Origin: Solirubrobacter sp963724195
Lineage (GTDB): Bacteria; Actinomycetota; Thermoleophilia; Solirubrobacterales; Solirubrobacteraceae
DNA: 64,000 bases
NCBI GenBank assembly: GCA_963724195.1
Contig: CAVRTQ010000009.1
Span: 1-64,000 of the forward strand
Direction of reading: 5' to 3'
Both the position numbers and the translations under genes were made by a program. The notes beneath the pieces were generated by a model, which saw nothing but the letters and a program-made list of their open reading frames with translations, did not search any database and was not told the DNA's origin. Shown here piece by piece: positions 56,861 through 64,000 of this stretch (its first letter is position 1; every line of letters begins with the position of its first letter).

Positions 56861-57661
56861 GTGGCGGTGGCCCGCGCGCATGGTCTGCGCGTGGAGGAGC
56901 CCGTCATCCTCCGTGATCAGCTCAACGTGCTCGTCCATCTGCGGCCGGCGCCGGTCGTCGCGCGCGTGGCCGGGACGATCGCCGCGGTGCGCCCCGGCAC
57001 GGCCTGGCAGGCGCGCGAGCTGAGCGTCGCGGGGCATCTCGCCCGCGCGGGCGCGCCCGTCGTGGCGCCCAGCGCCGAGCTCCCGCCCGGCCCGCACGAG
57101 TGCGACGGCCGCGTGCTGTCCTTCTGGGACTACGCGCCCACGGTGGAGGTCGACGCGGCGACCGCGGGAGAAGCCCTCACGCAGTGCCACGAGGCGCTGC
57201 GCACCTACCGGGGTTCGCTGCCGCTGCTCGGCGGGATCAGCGAGGCCGAGGCGTTGCTGGCCCGCCTCGCCGCCGAGGAGCGGATCGACTCGGACAGCGC
57301 GACGTCGCTGCTGCTGCGCTTCCAGGACCTGATCCCGGTGCTGTCGGAGCTGCGCTCCCCGGTCCAGCCGCTCCACGGCGACGCGCACCTCGGCAACGTG
57401 CTGGGTGGCCCGCTGTGGAACGACTGGGAGGACACGTGCCTCGGCCCGGTCGGTTGGGACGCGGCCTGCCTGCTGGCCGGCCGCCACGGCCGCGAGCGCC
57501 AGGAGGCGGCGTATGCCGCCTCCCGGATGGGCGTCGATCCGGGGGAGCTGGGACTGTGGATCGAAGCGCGCTCGCTGCAGGTGGAGGTGTGGCGCTACGT
57601 GAGCGCCGGCACCGCGTTGCCGTCGGGCTCCACCGGCACCGACGGCGACACCAGGAAGTAG
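56861..57661 (+). CDS. Aminoglycoside phosphotransferase (APH)-family kinase-like protein
   Basis: About 266 residues. The catalytic Brenner motif is SPVQPLHGDAHLGNVLGG, and LWNDWEDTCLGPVGWDAACL is the metal-binding DxD region (here with NDWED). Such proteins phosphorylate small molecules; there is no sign that this one is an antibiotic-resistance determinant. GTG 56861 or GTG 56867 starts it, just past the DoxX stop. Its 3' end overlaps the convergent MFS gene by 67 bases. Confidence 0.8.
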   Translation: MAVARAHGLRVEEPVILRDQLNVLVHLRPAPVVARVAGTIAAVRPGTAWQARELSVAGHLARAGAPVVAPSAELPPGPHECDGRVLSFWDYAPTVEVDAATAGEALTQCHEALRTYRGSLPLLGGISEAEALLARLAAEERIDSDSATSLLLRFQDLIPVLSELRSPVQPLHGDAHLGNVLGGPLWNDWEDTCLGPVGWDAACLLAGRHGRERQEAAYAASRMGVDPGELGLWIEARSLQVEVWRYVSAGTALPSGSTGTDGDTRK

Positions 57662-59031
57662 GCCGCCAGCGCGCCGAGGATGGCCATGCCGGCGCCGACG
57701 GTGAGCGCGAGCTGGAAGCCCTCGGTCATCGCGTTGGGGAGCGCGCTGCCCGTTTCCAGCACCGTGTCGCGGCGTGAGTTGCCGATCGAGGCGAGGACCG
57801 CGAGGCCCAGCGCGCCGCCGATCTGCTGGCTCGTGTTGATCATGCCCGAGGCCAGGCCGGTCTCGTGGGGCTCGACGCCGGCCACGGCGGCGATCGTCAT
57901 CGGCACGAACGCGAAGCCGAGGCCGAAGGCGCTGACGATCGACGGGCCGAGGATGTCGGTGAGATAGCTGCCGCCGACCGAGATCTGCGAGAACCACAGC
58001 AGGCCGATCGCCGTCAGCAGCAGACCCGCGACCAGCACCGGCCGGACACCGAGGCGCGTGACGAGGGTGGACGCGATGCCCGCCGAGACGATGATGCCGC
58101 CGGCCAGCGGCAGATAGCCGAGCCCGGTCTTGAGCGCGTCGAAGCCGAGCACCTGCTGCAGGTAGAGCGAGATGAAGAAGAACATCGAGAACAGCGCGGC
58201 GGCGACGAGCAGACCGGTGATGTTCACACCGCGAACCGTACGCAGCCGGAAGATGCCCGGGAACGGGACCAGCGGGGCCTTGTTGCGGAGCTCGATGAGC
58301 ACGAAGACGGCGAGGATGGCGATCGCGAGACCGAGCATCACCAGCGTCTCGGCCGACGTCCAGCCGGCGTCGTTGGCGTTCACGAGCGAGTAGACGAGCA
58401 GCGACAGGCCGGCGGTGACGGTGACGGCGCCCGCGATGTCGAAGTGGCGATGGCCGTCCTCACGCGACTCGGGCAGCAGCCGCGGGGCCAGCAGCGCCGC
58501 GGCGACGCCGATCGGCACGTTCACGAACAGCACCCACTCCCAGCCGGCCCACTCGGTGAGCATGCCGCCGAGCAGCACGCCCGCGGCGCCGCCGGAACCG
58601 GCTACCGCACCCCAGACACCGAGCGCCTTGTTGCGTTCAGCACCCTCGGCGAACATCGTGGTCACGAGCGAGAGCGCGGCCGGGGAGAGCAGCGCGGCGC
58701 CGAGACCCTGGACGGCGCGGGCGATGATGAGCTGGATGTCGGTCTGGGCGAAGCCGCCGGCGAGCGATGCACCCGCGAACACGACCAGGCCGATGATGAA
58801 CAGGCGACGCCGGCCGAGCAGGTCGGCGAGACGACCGCCGAGCAGCAGGAAGCCGCCGAAGGTCAGCGTGTACGCGTTGACGACCCACGACAGATCGTCC
58901 TGGCTGAAGTTCAGCGCCTCGCCGATCGAGGGCAACGCGACGTTGACGATCGACGCGTCGAGTACGACCACGAATTGCGCGGCCGCGAGGAGTACCAGCG
59001 CGAGCCAGCGCCGGTCTTGAGCTTGAGACAT
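57595..59031 (-). CDS. DHA2-family MFS multidrug efflux transporter
   Basis: Intact 478-residue, 14-helix EmrB/QacA-type antiporter: the helix-1 motif FVVVLDASIVNVALPSIG, WVVNAYTLTFGGFLLLGGRL then ADLLGRRRLF (motif A), and SPAALSLVTTMFAEGAERNK. It would expel lipophilic toxins. A TTGACA-N18-TATTGT promoter with a repressor-type box in its spacer lies upstream, next to a divergent TetR gene. Confidence 0.92.
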   Translation of the reverse strand: MSQAQDRRWLALVLLAAAQFVVVLDASIVNVALPSIGEALNFSQDDLSWVVNAYTLTFGGFLLLGGRLADLLGRRRLFIIGLVVFAGASLAGGFAQTDIQLIIARAVQGLGAALLSPAALSLVTTMFAEGAERNKALGVWGAVAGSGGAAGVLLGGMLTEWAGWEWVLFVNVPIGVAAALLAPRLLPESREDGHRHFDIAGAVTVTAGLSLLVYSLVNANDAGWTSAETLVMLGLAIAILAVFVLIELRNKAPLVPFPGIFRLRTVRGVNITGLLVAAALFSMFFFISLYLQQVLGFDALKTGLGYLPLAGGIIVSAGIASTLVTRLGVRPVLVAGLLLTAIGLLWFSQISVGGSYLTDILGPSIVSAFGLGFAFVPMTIAAVAGVEPHETGLASGMINTSQQIGGALGLAVLASIGNSRRDTVLETGSALPNAMTEGFQLALTVGAGMAILGALAAYFLVSPSVPVEPDGNAVPALT

Positions 59032-59058
59032 GGAATGACCCCTGGGGAGGAAAGGGAA

Positions 59059-59070
59059 TTGGAGTTCCGG
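59059..59070. promoter_or_regulatory. TetR operator half-site A
   Basis: TTGGAGTTCCGG, a direct-repeat partner of TTGAAGTTCCGT at 59093 (10 of 12 bases equal), 34 bp apart. Confidence 0.5.
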
Positions 59071-59081
59071 TTCTGTTTAGC

Positions 59082-59110
59082 ACAATACGGAGTTGAAGTT
59101 CCGTTTGTCA
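59082..59110 (-). promoter_or_regulatory. Promoter of the MFS efflux gene
   Basis: On the minus strand TTGACA (59110-59105) and TATTGT (59087-59082) are 18 bases apart; operator copy B lies in the spacer. Confidence 0.6.
59093..59104. promoter_or_regulatory. TetR operator half-site B
   Basis: TTGAAGTTCCGT, inside ACGGA-N8-TCCGT. It overlaps the -35 of the TetR gene and the spacer of the divergent MFS promoter, so one bound repressor could silence both. Confidence 0.5.
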
Positions 59111-59121
59111 AGCCCTACAGT
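59093..59121 (+). promoter_or_regulatory. Candidate leaderless promoter of the TetR gene
   Basis: TTGAAG (59093-59098), 17-base spacer, TACAGT (59116-59121), six bases, then ATG 59128: transcription would start on the start codon. Confidence 0.5.
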
Positions 59122-59127
59122 CGACGT

Positions 59128-59715
59128 ATGTCCGTGATCCCTGAACGCCCGCTCCGCGCTGATGCGCGTCGCAACCGCGAGCGGGTGTTGGAGGGCGCCC
59201 GAGCGGTCTTTGCCGAGCACGGCCGCGACGCGCAGATGGACGATGTGGCCAAGCGCTCCGGCGTGGGTGTCGGCACCGTGTACCGCCACTTCCCGACCAA
59301 GGAAGCGCTCGTCTCCGCACTCGCGCTGTCGTTGTTCGAGCAGGTGCTGGCGTCGGCCCGCGCGGCGCTGGAGATCGAGGACCCGTGGGAGGCATTCACC
59401 ACCGCCCTGTGGGGCGGCGTCGAGGTCCTGGCCGCCGACCGCGCGTTCACGGAGATCATCGGCCAGGCCGAGATGCCGTTCGGCACGGACCTCATCACCG
59501 AGATGAACGAGGTCTACTTCACGCTCGTCCAGCGGGCGAAGGACTCGGGCGACCTGCGCCCGGACATCGTCATGGACGACATCCCGATGTTCACCTGCGG
59601 CATCGGCATGGCGACGGTCAAGCCGCACATGTGCCAGGCCGCGTGGCGCCGCCACCTCGCGATCATCATCGACGGCCTACGCGCCGCGAACGCCTCAGGC
59701 CCGCTGCCGTCGTAG
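59128..59715 (+). CDS. TetR/AcrR family regulator of the efflux gene
   Basis: A 195-residue repressor: ADARRNRERVLEGARAVFAE and the helix-turn-helix MDDVAKRSGVGVGTVYRHFP then TKEALVSALA; C-terminal ligand domain of the TetR_C_33/SACE-type with many actinobacterial relatives. Divergent to the MFS exporter with only 96 bases between starts. The oligoendopeptidase gene begins 10 bases after its stop. Confidence 0.9.
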   Translation: MSVIPERPLRADARRNRERVLEGARAVFAEHGRDAQMDDVAKRSGVGVGTVYRHFPTKEALVSALALSLFEQVLASARAALEIEDPWEAFTTALWGGVEVLAADRAFTEIIGQAEMPFGTDLITEMNEVYFTLVQRAKDSGDLRPDIVMDDIPMFTCGIGMATVKPHMCQAAWRRHLAIIIDGLRAANASGPLPS

Positions 59716-59725
59716 CCTTGGGGGC

Positions 59726-61542
59726 ATGAGCGCCCCCGAAACCGTGAGCGATCCCGAGCTGCAGGAGGTCGCCTGGGACCTCTCCGATCTGTTGAACGGA
59801 GCCTCAGGCGGTGACCCGCAGGCCGGCGTCGACGCGCTGCTCGCCGACGCGCAGACCCGCGCTGACGCCTTCGCCGACAGCTACGCCGGCAAGCTCGCCG
59901 AGATCGACGGCGCAGGCCTCGTCACCGCCATGCGCGAACTGGCGGAGATCGAGGAGATCGCCGCCCGCGCCGGCACGTACGCCCACCTCGCCTTCAGCAC
60001 CGACACGCAGTCGCCGGCCAACGGCGCGCTGCTGCAGCGCGTCGAGGAGAAGGGCACCGCGATCGAGACCAAGCTGCTGTTCTTCCACCTCGAGTGGGCG
60101 GCGCTGGACGACGCGAAGGCCGAGGAGCTGCTCGCCACCGACGGGCTGGACTTCGCCCGCCACCACCTGGCGACGGCGCGCCGCTATCGCCCGCACCTGC
60201 TGAGCGAGCCCGAGGAGCGGATCCTCGCGGAGAAGCAGCTCTCCGGCCGGTCCGCGTGGACGCGCCTGTTCGAGGAGCAGACGGCGGCGATCACGGTCGA
60301 CCTCGACGGTGCCGAGGTGCCGCTCGACGCCGCGCTCTCGAACCTGTTCAACCCGGACCGCGCGGTGCGCAAGGACGTCGCCGAGCGCGTCACGGCGGCG
60401 CTTCAGCCCGGGCTGCGCACGCGCGCCTACGCGTTCAACACGCTGCTCGCGGACAAGATGGTCGACGACCGGCTGCGCGCCTACCCGCACTGGCTGGCCG
60501 CGCGCAATCTGAGAACGAGGCGTCCGACGAGTCGGTGCAGGCGCTGATCGAGGCCGTCCGCGCCCGCTCCGAGGTGCCGCGCCGCTGGTACCGCCTGAAG
60601 GCGCAGCTGCTGGGCATCGACAAGCTCGCGGACTACGACCGCATGGCCGCCGTCACGCAGGACAACGAGAAGATCAACTGGCCGGAGGCGAAGGAGATCG
60701 TCCGGGACGCGTACTCCACGTTCTCCGGCGAGCTGGGCGGGATCATCGACCAGTTCTTCGACAACGCGTGGATCGACGGCCCGGTGCGGCCGGGCAAGCG
60801 CGGCGGCGCGTTCTGCTCCTACGGCGTGCCTTCGCTGCACCCGTACGTGCTCTTGAACTACACGCACCTGCGCCGGGACGTGCTGACGCTCGCGCACGAG
60901 CTCGGGCACGGCGTGCACGCGGTGCTGGGCGGGTCGCAGGGCGTCTTCCACATGGCCACGCCGCTGACGCTGGCCGAGACCGCGTCGGTGTTCGGCGAGA
61001 CGCTGGTGTTCGGGCGCCTGCTGGAGGCCTCCCCCTCGCCGGAGTCCAAGCTCTCGCTGCTGGCCGAGTCGATCGAGGGCTCGATCGCGACCGTCTTCCG
61101 CCAGGTGGCGATGAACCGCTTCGAGCACCTCATCCACACGCAGCGGCGTGAGCAGGGTGAGCTCTCCGTCGACGACTTCGGCGCGCTGTGGGCGCAGTCG
61201 CAGGAGGAGCTGCTGGGCGACGCCGTCGAGGTCACCGAGAACTACCGCTCCTGGTGGTCCTACGTGCCGCACTTCGTCGCCTCCCCCGGCTACGTGTACG
61301 CCTACGCGTACGGGCAGCTGCTCGCGCTGGCGGTCTACGGCCGCTACGAGGAGGAGGGCGCCGGCTTCGAGGCCGACTACGTGAACCTGCTGCGCGCCGG
61401 CGGTTCCAAGTCGCCGGAGGAGCTCGGCCAGATCGTCGGCGTGGACCTCGCCGACCCGGGCTTCTGGGACAAGGGCCTGGACCTCGTGGAGCGCAAGCTC
61501 GACGCGGCCGAGCAGGCCGCGCGCGACGCGGGCCGAATCTGA
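59726..61542 (+). CDS. pepF: M3-family oligoendopeptidase F (frameshift)
   Basis: About 605-residue cytoplasmic zinc peptidase that degrades short peptides. The zinc site is LTLAHELGHGVHAVLGG (HEXXH) with the downstream glutamate in TPLTLAETASVFGETLV. N-terminal part WDLSDLLNGASGGDPQAGVD and HLEWAALDDAKAEELLA are as in PepF. An indel near 60510 shifts the frame between HWLAARNL and ENEASDESVQALIEAVRARS. GGGGGC before ATG 59726 is a modest ribosome site. Confidence 0.92.
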
Positions 61543-61543
61543 C

Positions 61544-61564
61544 GCGTCGCCCAGGGGGCGACGC
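61544..61564. terminator. 9-bp hairpin after pepF
   Basis: GCGTCGCCC-AGG-GGGCGACGC begins one base after the pepF stop. It lacks a U run, like most stem-loops in this genome. Confidence 0.6.
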
Positions 61565-61568
61565 TTGG

Positions 61569-61616
61569 GCGAGTTCGCCGAAGCCGCGCCGGGCGCGACG
61601 CGCCGCGCGAACTCGC
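61569..61616. repeat. 10-bp inverted repeat with AACTCG core
   Basis: GCGAGTTCGC (61569-61578) and GCGAACTCGC (61607-61616) enclose 28 GC-rich bases; it ends 9 bases before the M20 peptidase stop, so it can terminate that gene in the opposite direction. Confidence 0.55.
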
Positions 61617-61625
61617 GGGGCGCGC

Positions 61626-62813
61626 CTACGTCATCGCGACGGCCCGCACGATCGTGCGGGCCACCGTGGCGAGTTCGTCGATCGAGACGGACTCGTCGAC
61701 GGCGTGCGCGAGCTCGATGTCGCGCGTGCCGACCATCACGGCGGGGATGCCGCGGGCGGTGAACAGGCGCATGTCGGCGCCCCACGGGACGCCGGCGAGC
61801 GGCGCTTGGCCGGTCTCGGCGGCGAGCGCACGCTGCACCACGCCGACCCACGGCTCGTCGGTGCGCGTCTCCCCCGACGCGAACGCGCCCCCCTCCCAGG
61901 TGAGCACGCAGCGTGGGAGCCCGTCGTCGAGTGCTTCGTCCACGACGCGCTGCAACTCGGCCCGCGCCGTTTCGACGTCCTTGCCGACCGGCACGCCGAG
62001 GCGGCCCTCGAAGGTCAGTTGGTCGGGGACCATGCTCGACCACTCGCCCGCGGCGACGCGGCCGACGAGCAGCGGGTACGGCAGCGTGAGCTCGCGCATC
62101 AGCGGGTGCGTCACCTGCGCGTTGACGGCACGCTCGTGCGCGGCGAACGCCTGGTGCACGTTGACGTAGCGGTCGATCGCCGAGTGTCCGGCGAGTCGCT
62201 CAGCCGCGTGCGCGGCGACGCCGCGGACCTCGCCCTTGAAGGTGAGGGCGCCCGCTTGTGCGCACACGACGCGGAGGCCGGTCGGCTCGGGGAGCAGCGC
62301 GGCGTCGAAGTTCGCGTCTCTTTCGAGCTCCGCGAACGTGCCGAGCCCGCCGTCTTCCTCCGAGGAGACGGCCATCAGCACGACCTCGGGGCGTTCGTGC
62401 TCGCGCAGCGCGGCGAGCGCGTGGAGCGCCGCGACGACCGGGCCCTTCATGTCCACGGAGCCGCGGCCGTGGAGCCGCCCGCCCTCCACCGCGCCGGACC
62501 ACGGGCCGAGCCGCCAGGGCTCCGTGCCGGGCGAGACGACGTCGACGTGGCCGTCGATCGCGATCCGGCCGGGCCGCGTCCCGGGCAGCGTCACCGTGAG
62601 GCCCCACAGCTCGTCGCGCGGCGCCTCCTCCCCGGGGTGGTCCGGGTGGGCGCGGAGAACGTCCAGGTCGTGCTGGTGCAGATCGGTGTCCAGCCCGAGC
62701 GCTGCCGCCTGTTCGGCGAGCCGCTCGAGCGCCGCGCGCTCGTCACCGGTCACGCTCGGAACCTGCAAAAACGCCGCGGCGTCGCGGACCAGAGCGTCCA
62801 CATCAAGTCCCAT
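61626..62813 (-). CDS. M20-family metallopeptidase (ArgE/DapE-like)
   Basis: Intact 395-residue hydrolase of N-acyl amino acids or peptides with a two-zinc site: IDGHVDVVSPG (His-x-Asp), GRGSVDMKGP (bridging Asp), SSEEDGGLGT (general base and ligand), LPEPTGLRVV and the C-terminal DIELAHAVDESV histidine. A lid/dimerisation domain is at about 190-300. Substrate not predictable. ATG 62813. Confidence 0.9.
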   Translation of the reverse strand: MGLDVDALVRDAAAFLQVPSVTGDERAALERLAEQAAALGLDTDLHQHDLDVLRAHPDHPGEEAPRDELWGLTVTLPGTRPGRIAIDGHVDVVSPGTEPWRLGPWSGAVEGGRLHGRGSVDMKGPVVAALHALAALREHERPEVVLMAVSSEEDGGLGTFAELERDANFDAALLPEPTGLRVVCAQAGALTFKGEVRGVAAHAAERLAGHSAIDRYVNVHQAFAAHERAVNAQVTHPLMRELTLPYPLLVGRVAAGEWSSMVPDQLTFEGRLGVPVGKDVETARAELQRVVDEALDDGLPRCVLTWEGGAFASGETRTDEPWVGVVQRALAAETGQAPLAGVPWGADMRLFTARGIPAVMVGTRDIELAHAVDESVSIDELATVARTIVRAVAMT

Positions 62814-62894
62814 TTCGAGGCGAGCCTAGTACGTCCGTCCTTGCCTAAACCATTGGGGAGGGCATAAGACAGTTCCTCACCAGATGATCGACAC

Positions 62895-63425
62895 ATGTCC
62901 GCGCCACTCGTCGAGGCTGCCTCGCTCGAACTCCGCTTCGGTCATCGTGCCGCGTTGTCCGGCGTCAGCATCGCCGTCGGGCCGGGTCAGATCCAGGGGC
63001 TGATCGGGCCGCGCGGATCCGGCAAGAGCGTGCTGCTGCGTGTCCTGTCCGGCGAGATGGCACCCAGCGGCGGGTTCGTGAGCGCCAAGAACGTCGTGCT
63101 CGTCGCGGACGCGGAGGGCTCGCCGCTGCTGCTCGCCCGCGCCCTGGCCGGCCAGCCTGCGGTGCTGCTCGTCGACGAGCCGACCACCGGATTCACGGCC
63201 GAGACCCGCGCCGCGGTCCGCGCACTCGTGCTCCGCCACTCGACCCGCGGCGGCGCCGCGATCTGGGCCACCCCGCGCCTGGACGTCCTGCACGGACTCG
63301 CCTCCGGGGTCACCTTGTTGGCCGGCGGACGGGTCCGCTACTCGGGCAGTGTCGAAGCGCTCGTTTTGCGCTCGCTGGCGCGCTCCGCGGAGGATGTCGC
63401 GGACGACATCTTCCGCGCCGCGTAA
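62895..63425 (+). CDS. Shortened ABC-type ATP-binding protein
   Basis: A 176-residue protein with an ABC ATPase start (LELRFGHRAALSGVSIAVGP), Walker A GPRGSGKS at 38-45 and Walker B AVLLVDEPTTGF at 89-100. Only about 45 residues separate the two, against roughly 110-120 in normal ABC domains: the Q-loop, the helical subdomain and the LSGGQ signature are missing, and no H-loop histidine is seen (IWATPRLD). The reading frame is clean and the joints are in family register, so it may be a natural compact paralogue rather than a broken gene. It could bind ATP but is unlikely to act as a normal transporter ATPase. It precedes the XRE-cupin regulator. Confidence 0.7.
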   Translation: MSAPLVEAASLELRFGHRAALSGVSIAVGPGQIQGLIGPRGSGKSVLLRVLSGEMAPSGGFVSAKNVVLVADAEGSPLLLARALAGQPAVLLVDEPTTGFTAETRAAVRALVLRHSTRGGAAIWATPRLDVLHGLASGVTLLAGGRVRYSGSVEALVLRSLARSAEDVADDIFRAA

Positions 63426-63462
63426 CCGTCATCAAACCCGCGCGCAGAGTTATGTGACGGTT
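63424..63462. promoter_or_regulatory. 8-bp inverted repeat before the XRE-cupin gene
   Basis: AACCGTCA (63424-63431) and TGACGGTT (63455-63462) separated by 23 bases; the first arm covers the TAA of the preceding gene. Possible operator of the downstream regulator. Confidence 0.4.
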
Positions 63463-63493
63463 TCTGGCGCGTCGCGCGTTAGTCTGGAAGACG

Positions 63494-64000
63494 GTGCTTA
63501 GTGGCTTTCCTTCCACCAACGGTTTCGAAACCGACCTCGGCGCGCGTGTGCGAACGCTCCGCCGCGAACGCGGGCTGACCCTCAAGGGTCTCGGCCGGCT
63601 CGCTGGTCTGTCCCACCCCTTCCTCTCCCAGGTCGAGCGAGGACTGGCCCGCCCGAGCGTCAGCTCGGTCGAGCGGATCGCCGCCGCCCTGGACGTCTCG
63701 GTCGCCCACCTCTGGTCCCCGCCCCGCCAGGGCGACGCCGTCCGCGTCGTCCGCTCCGGCGAGGGCGCGGTCGCCGAACACACCGGCGCCACCTACCGCG
63801 AGCTCCCCGGCGAGCCCGCCGCCCCCACCTTGCGCGAGTGGACCGCCTCCAATCGCCGCTGGCCGGCCGACTCGGCGGTCGAGCGCGGCGAAGTCGCCGT
63901 GTACGTCGCGCGCGGCTCGGTCGAGGTGGACGTCAACGGCAGCGTGTATGCGCTGGGCGAGGGCGACACCCTGCGCTTCGACGGGTCGCTTCCGCACCGC
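63494..64000 (+). CDS. XRE family regulator with cupin domain (partial)
   Basis: GTG 63494 (GGAAG four bases before) opens a frame that runs off the window end after 169 codons. Residues 15-70 are a classical helix-turn-helix (LRRERGLTLKGLGRLAGLSH then PFLSQVERGLARPSVSSVER); from about 90 a cupin_2 barrel begins, with VYVARGSVEVDVNGSVYALG and EGDTLRFDGSLPHR, the conserved end of a sugar- or amino-acid-binding cupin. The last strand lies beyond base 64000. Such proteins act as ligand-responsive repressors. Confidence 0.85.
   Translation, partial: MLSGFPSTNGFETDLGARVRTLRRERGLTLKGLGRLAGLSHPFLSQVERGLARPSVSSVERIAAALDVSVAHLWSPPRQGDAVRVVRSGEGAVAEHTGATYRELPGEPAAPTLREWTASNRRWPADSAVERGEVAVYVARGSVEVDVNGSVYALGEGDTLRFDGSLPHR

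Noticed and set aside
56861..57661. Antibiotic resistance gene
   Set aside because: The APH-like fold is shared with many housekeeping small-molecule kinases; nothing in the sequence or context points to an antibiotic substrate.

Overview
The window is very GC-rich, densely coded DNA from an actinobacterium. The gene content (F420-type LLM oxidoreductase, OpcA beside Zwf, short actinobacterial 6-phosphogluconate dehydrogenase, MmpL-type exporter, MocR/TetR/MarR/ArsR regulators, apparent leaderless promoters, a dividing-line style close to Solirubrobacter/Conexibacter) suggests Thermoleophilia, probably Solirubrobacterales. That placement is an inference; no rRNA or tRNA gene was seen. No insertion sequence, prophage or CRISPR array was seen either.

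A second property colours everything: more than thirty single-base indels break otherwise intact genes (for example in C/G runs at 3234, 9436-9439 and 10366-10370). In each case the missing part of the family continues in another frame a few bases on, so most of these genes are annotated here as one CDS with a frameshift. They look like consensus errors of a draft assembly rather than decay, with two exceptions (the chemotaxis-receptor remnant at 45771-46716 and perhaps the DUF559 gene at 29591-30365).

Layout. 1-8000: amidase; a secreted GlxA/galactose-oxidase-like radical copper oxidase; an exonuclease; a TetR regulator divergent from an MmpL exporter with two clear operator boxes; an LLM oxidoreductase. 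7900-18000: XRE regulator divergent from a zinc alcohol dehydrogenase, ABC-F ATPase, small membrane protein, enoyl-CoA hydratase, two-domain fatty acyl-CoA reductase, aldose epimerase, peptide-binding lipoprotein and a strong terminator. 18100-24400: sigma factor, a stem-loop-rich convergent spacer, polyphosphate kinase and exopolyphosphatase, an ABC-2 exporter, a 58-residue membrane protein. 24400-29400: cysteine-rich MarR, an orphan LivM-type permease, then a thiolase/FadB beta-oxidation pair. A CTGAC-N5-GTCAG box lies in front of both the peptide-binding lipoprotein and the thiolase.

29500-38300: broken AbiEi/DUF559 gene, aldehyde dehydrogenase facing a Rieske protein, an ArsR-SRPBCC-DUF899 operon with two operators, a BNR protein, a MocR regulator whose start codon overlaps that of a divergent EamA permease. 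38270-49060 (all minus strand): transketolase, then glucose-6-phosphate isomerase, 6-phosphogluconate dehydrogenase, Zwf, OpcA, 6-phosphogluconolactonase, ROK glucokinase, RpiB, a small zinc-ribbon-like protein and a GNAT enzyme, separated by -4 to +13 bases: a nearly complete glucose-to-pentose-phosphate operon. Between transketolase and the rest sits a decayed chemotaxis receptor on the other strand, and no transaldolase is present.

49200-64000: MsrB, MacB-like ABC exporter with a metallophosphoesterase lipoprotein, a secreted Ycf48-like repeat protein, DoxX, APH-like kinase, a TetR/DHA2 efflux pair with direct-repeat operators, oligoendopeptidase F, M20 peptidase, a drastically shortened ABC ATPase lacking its signature region, and an XRE-cupin regulator that runs off the window end.
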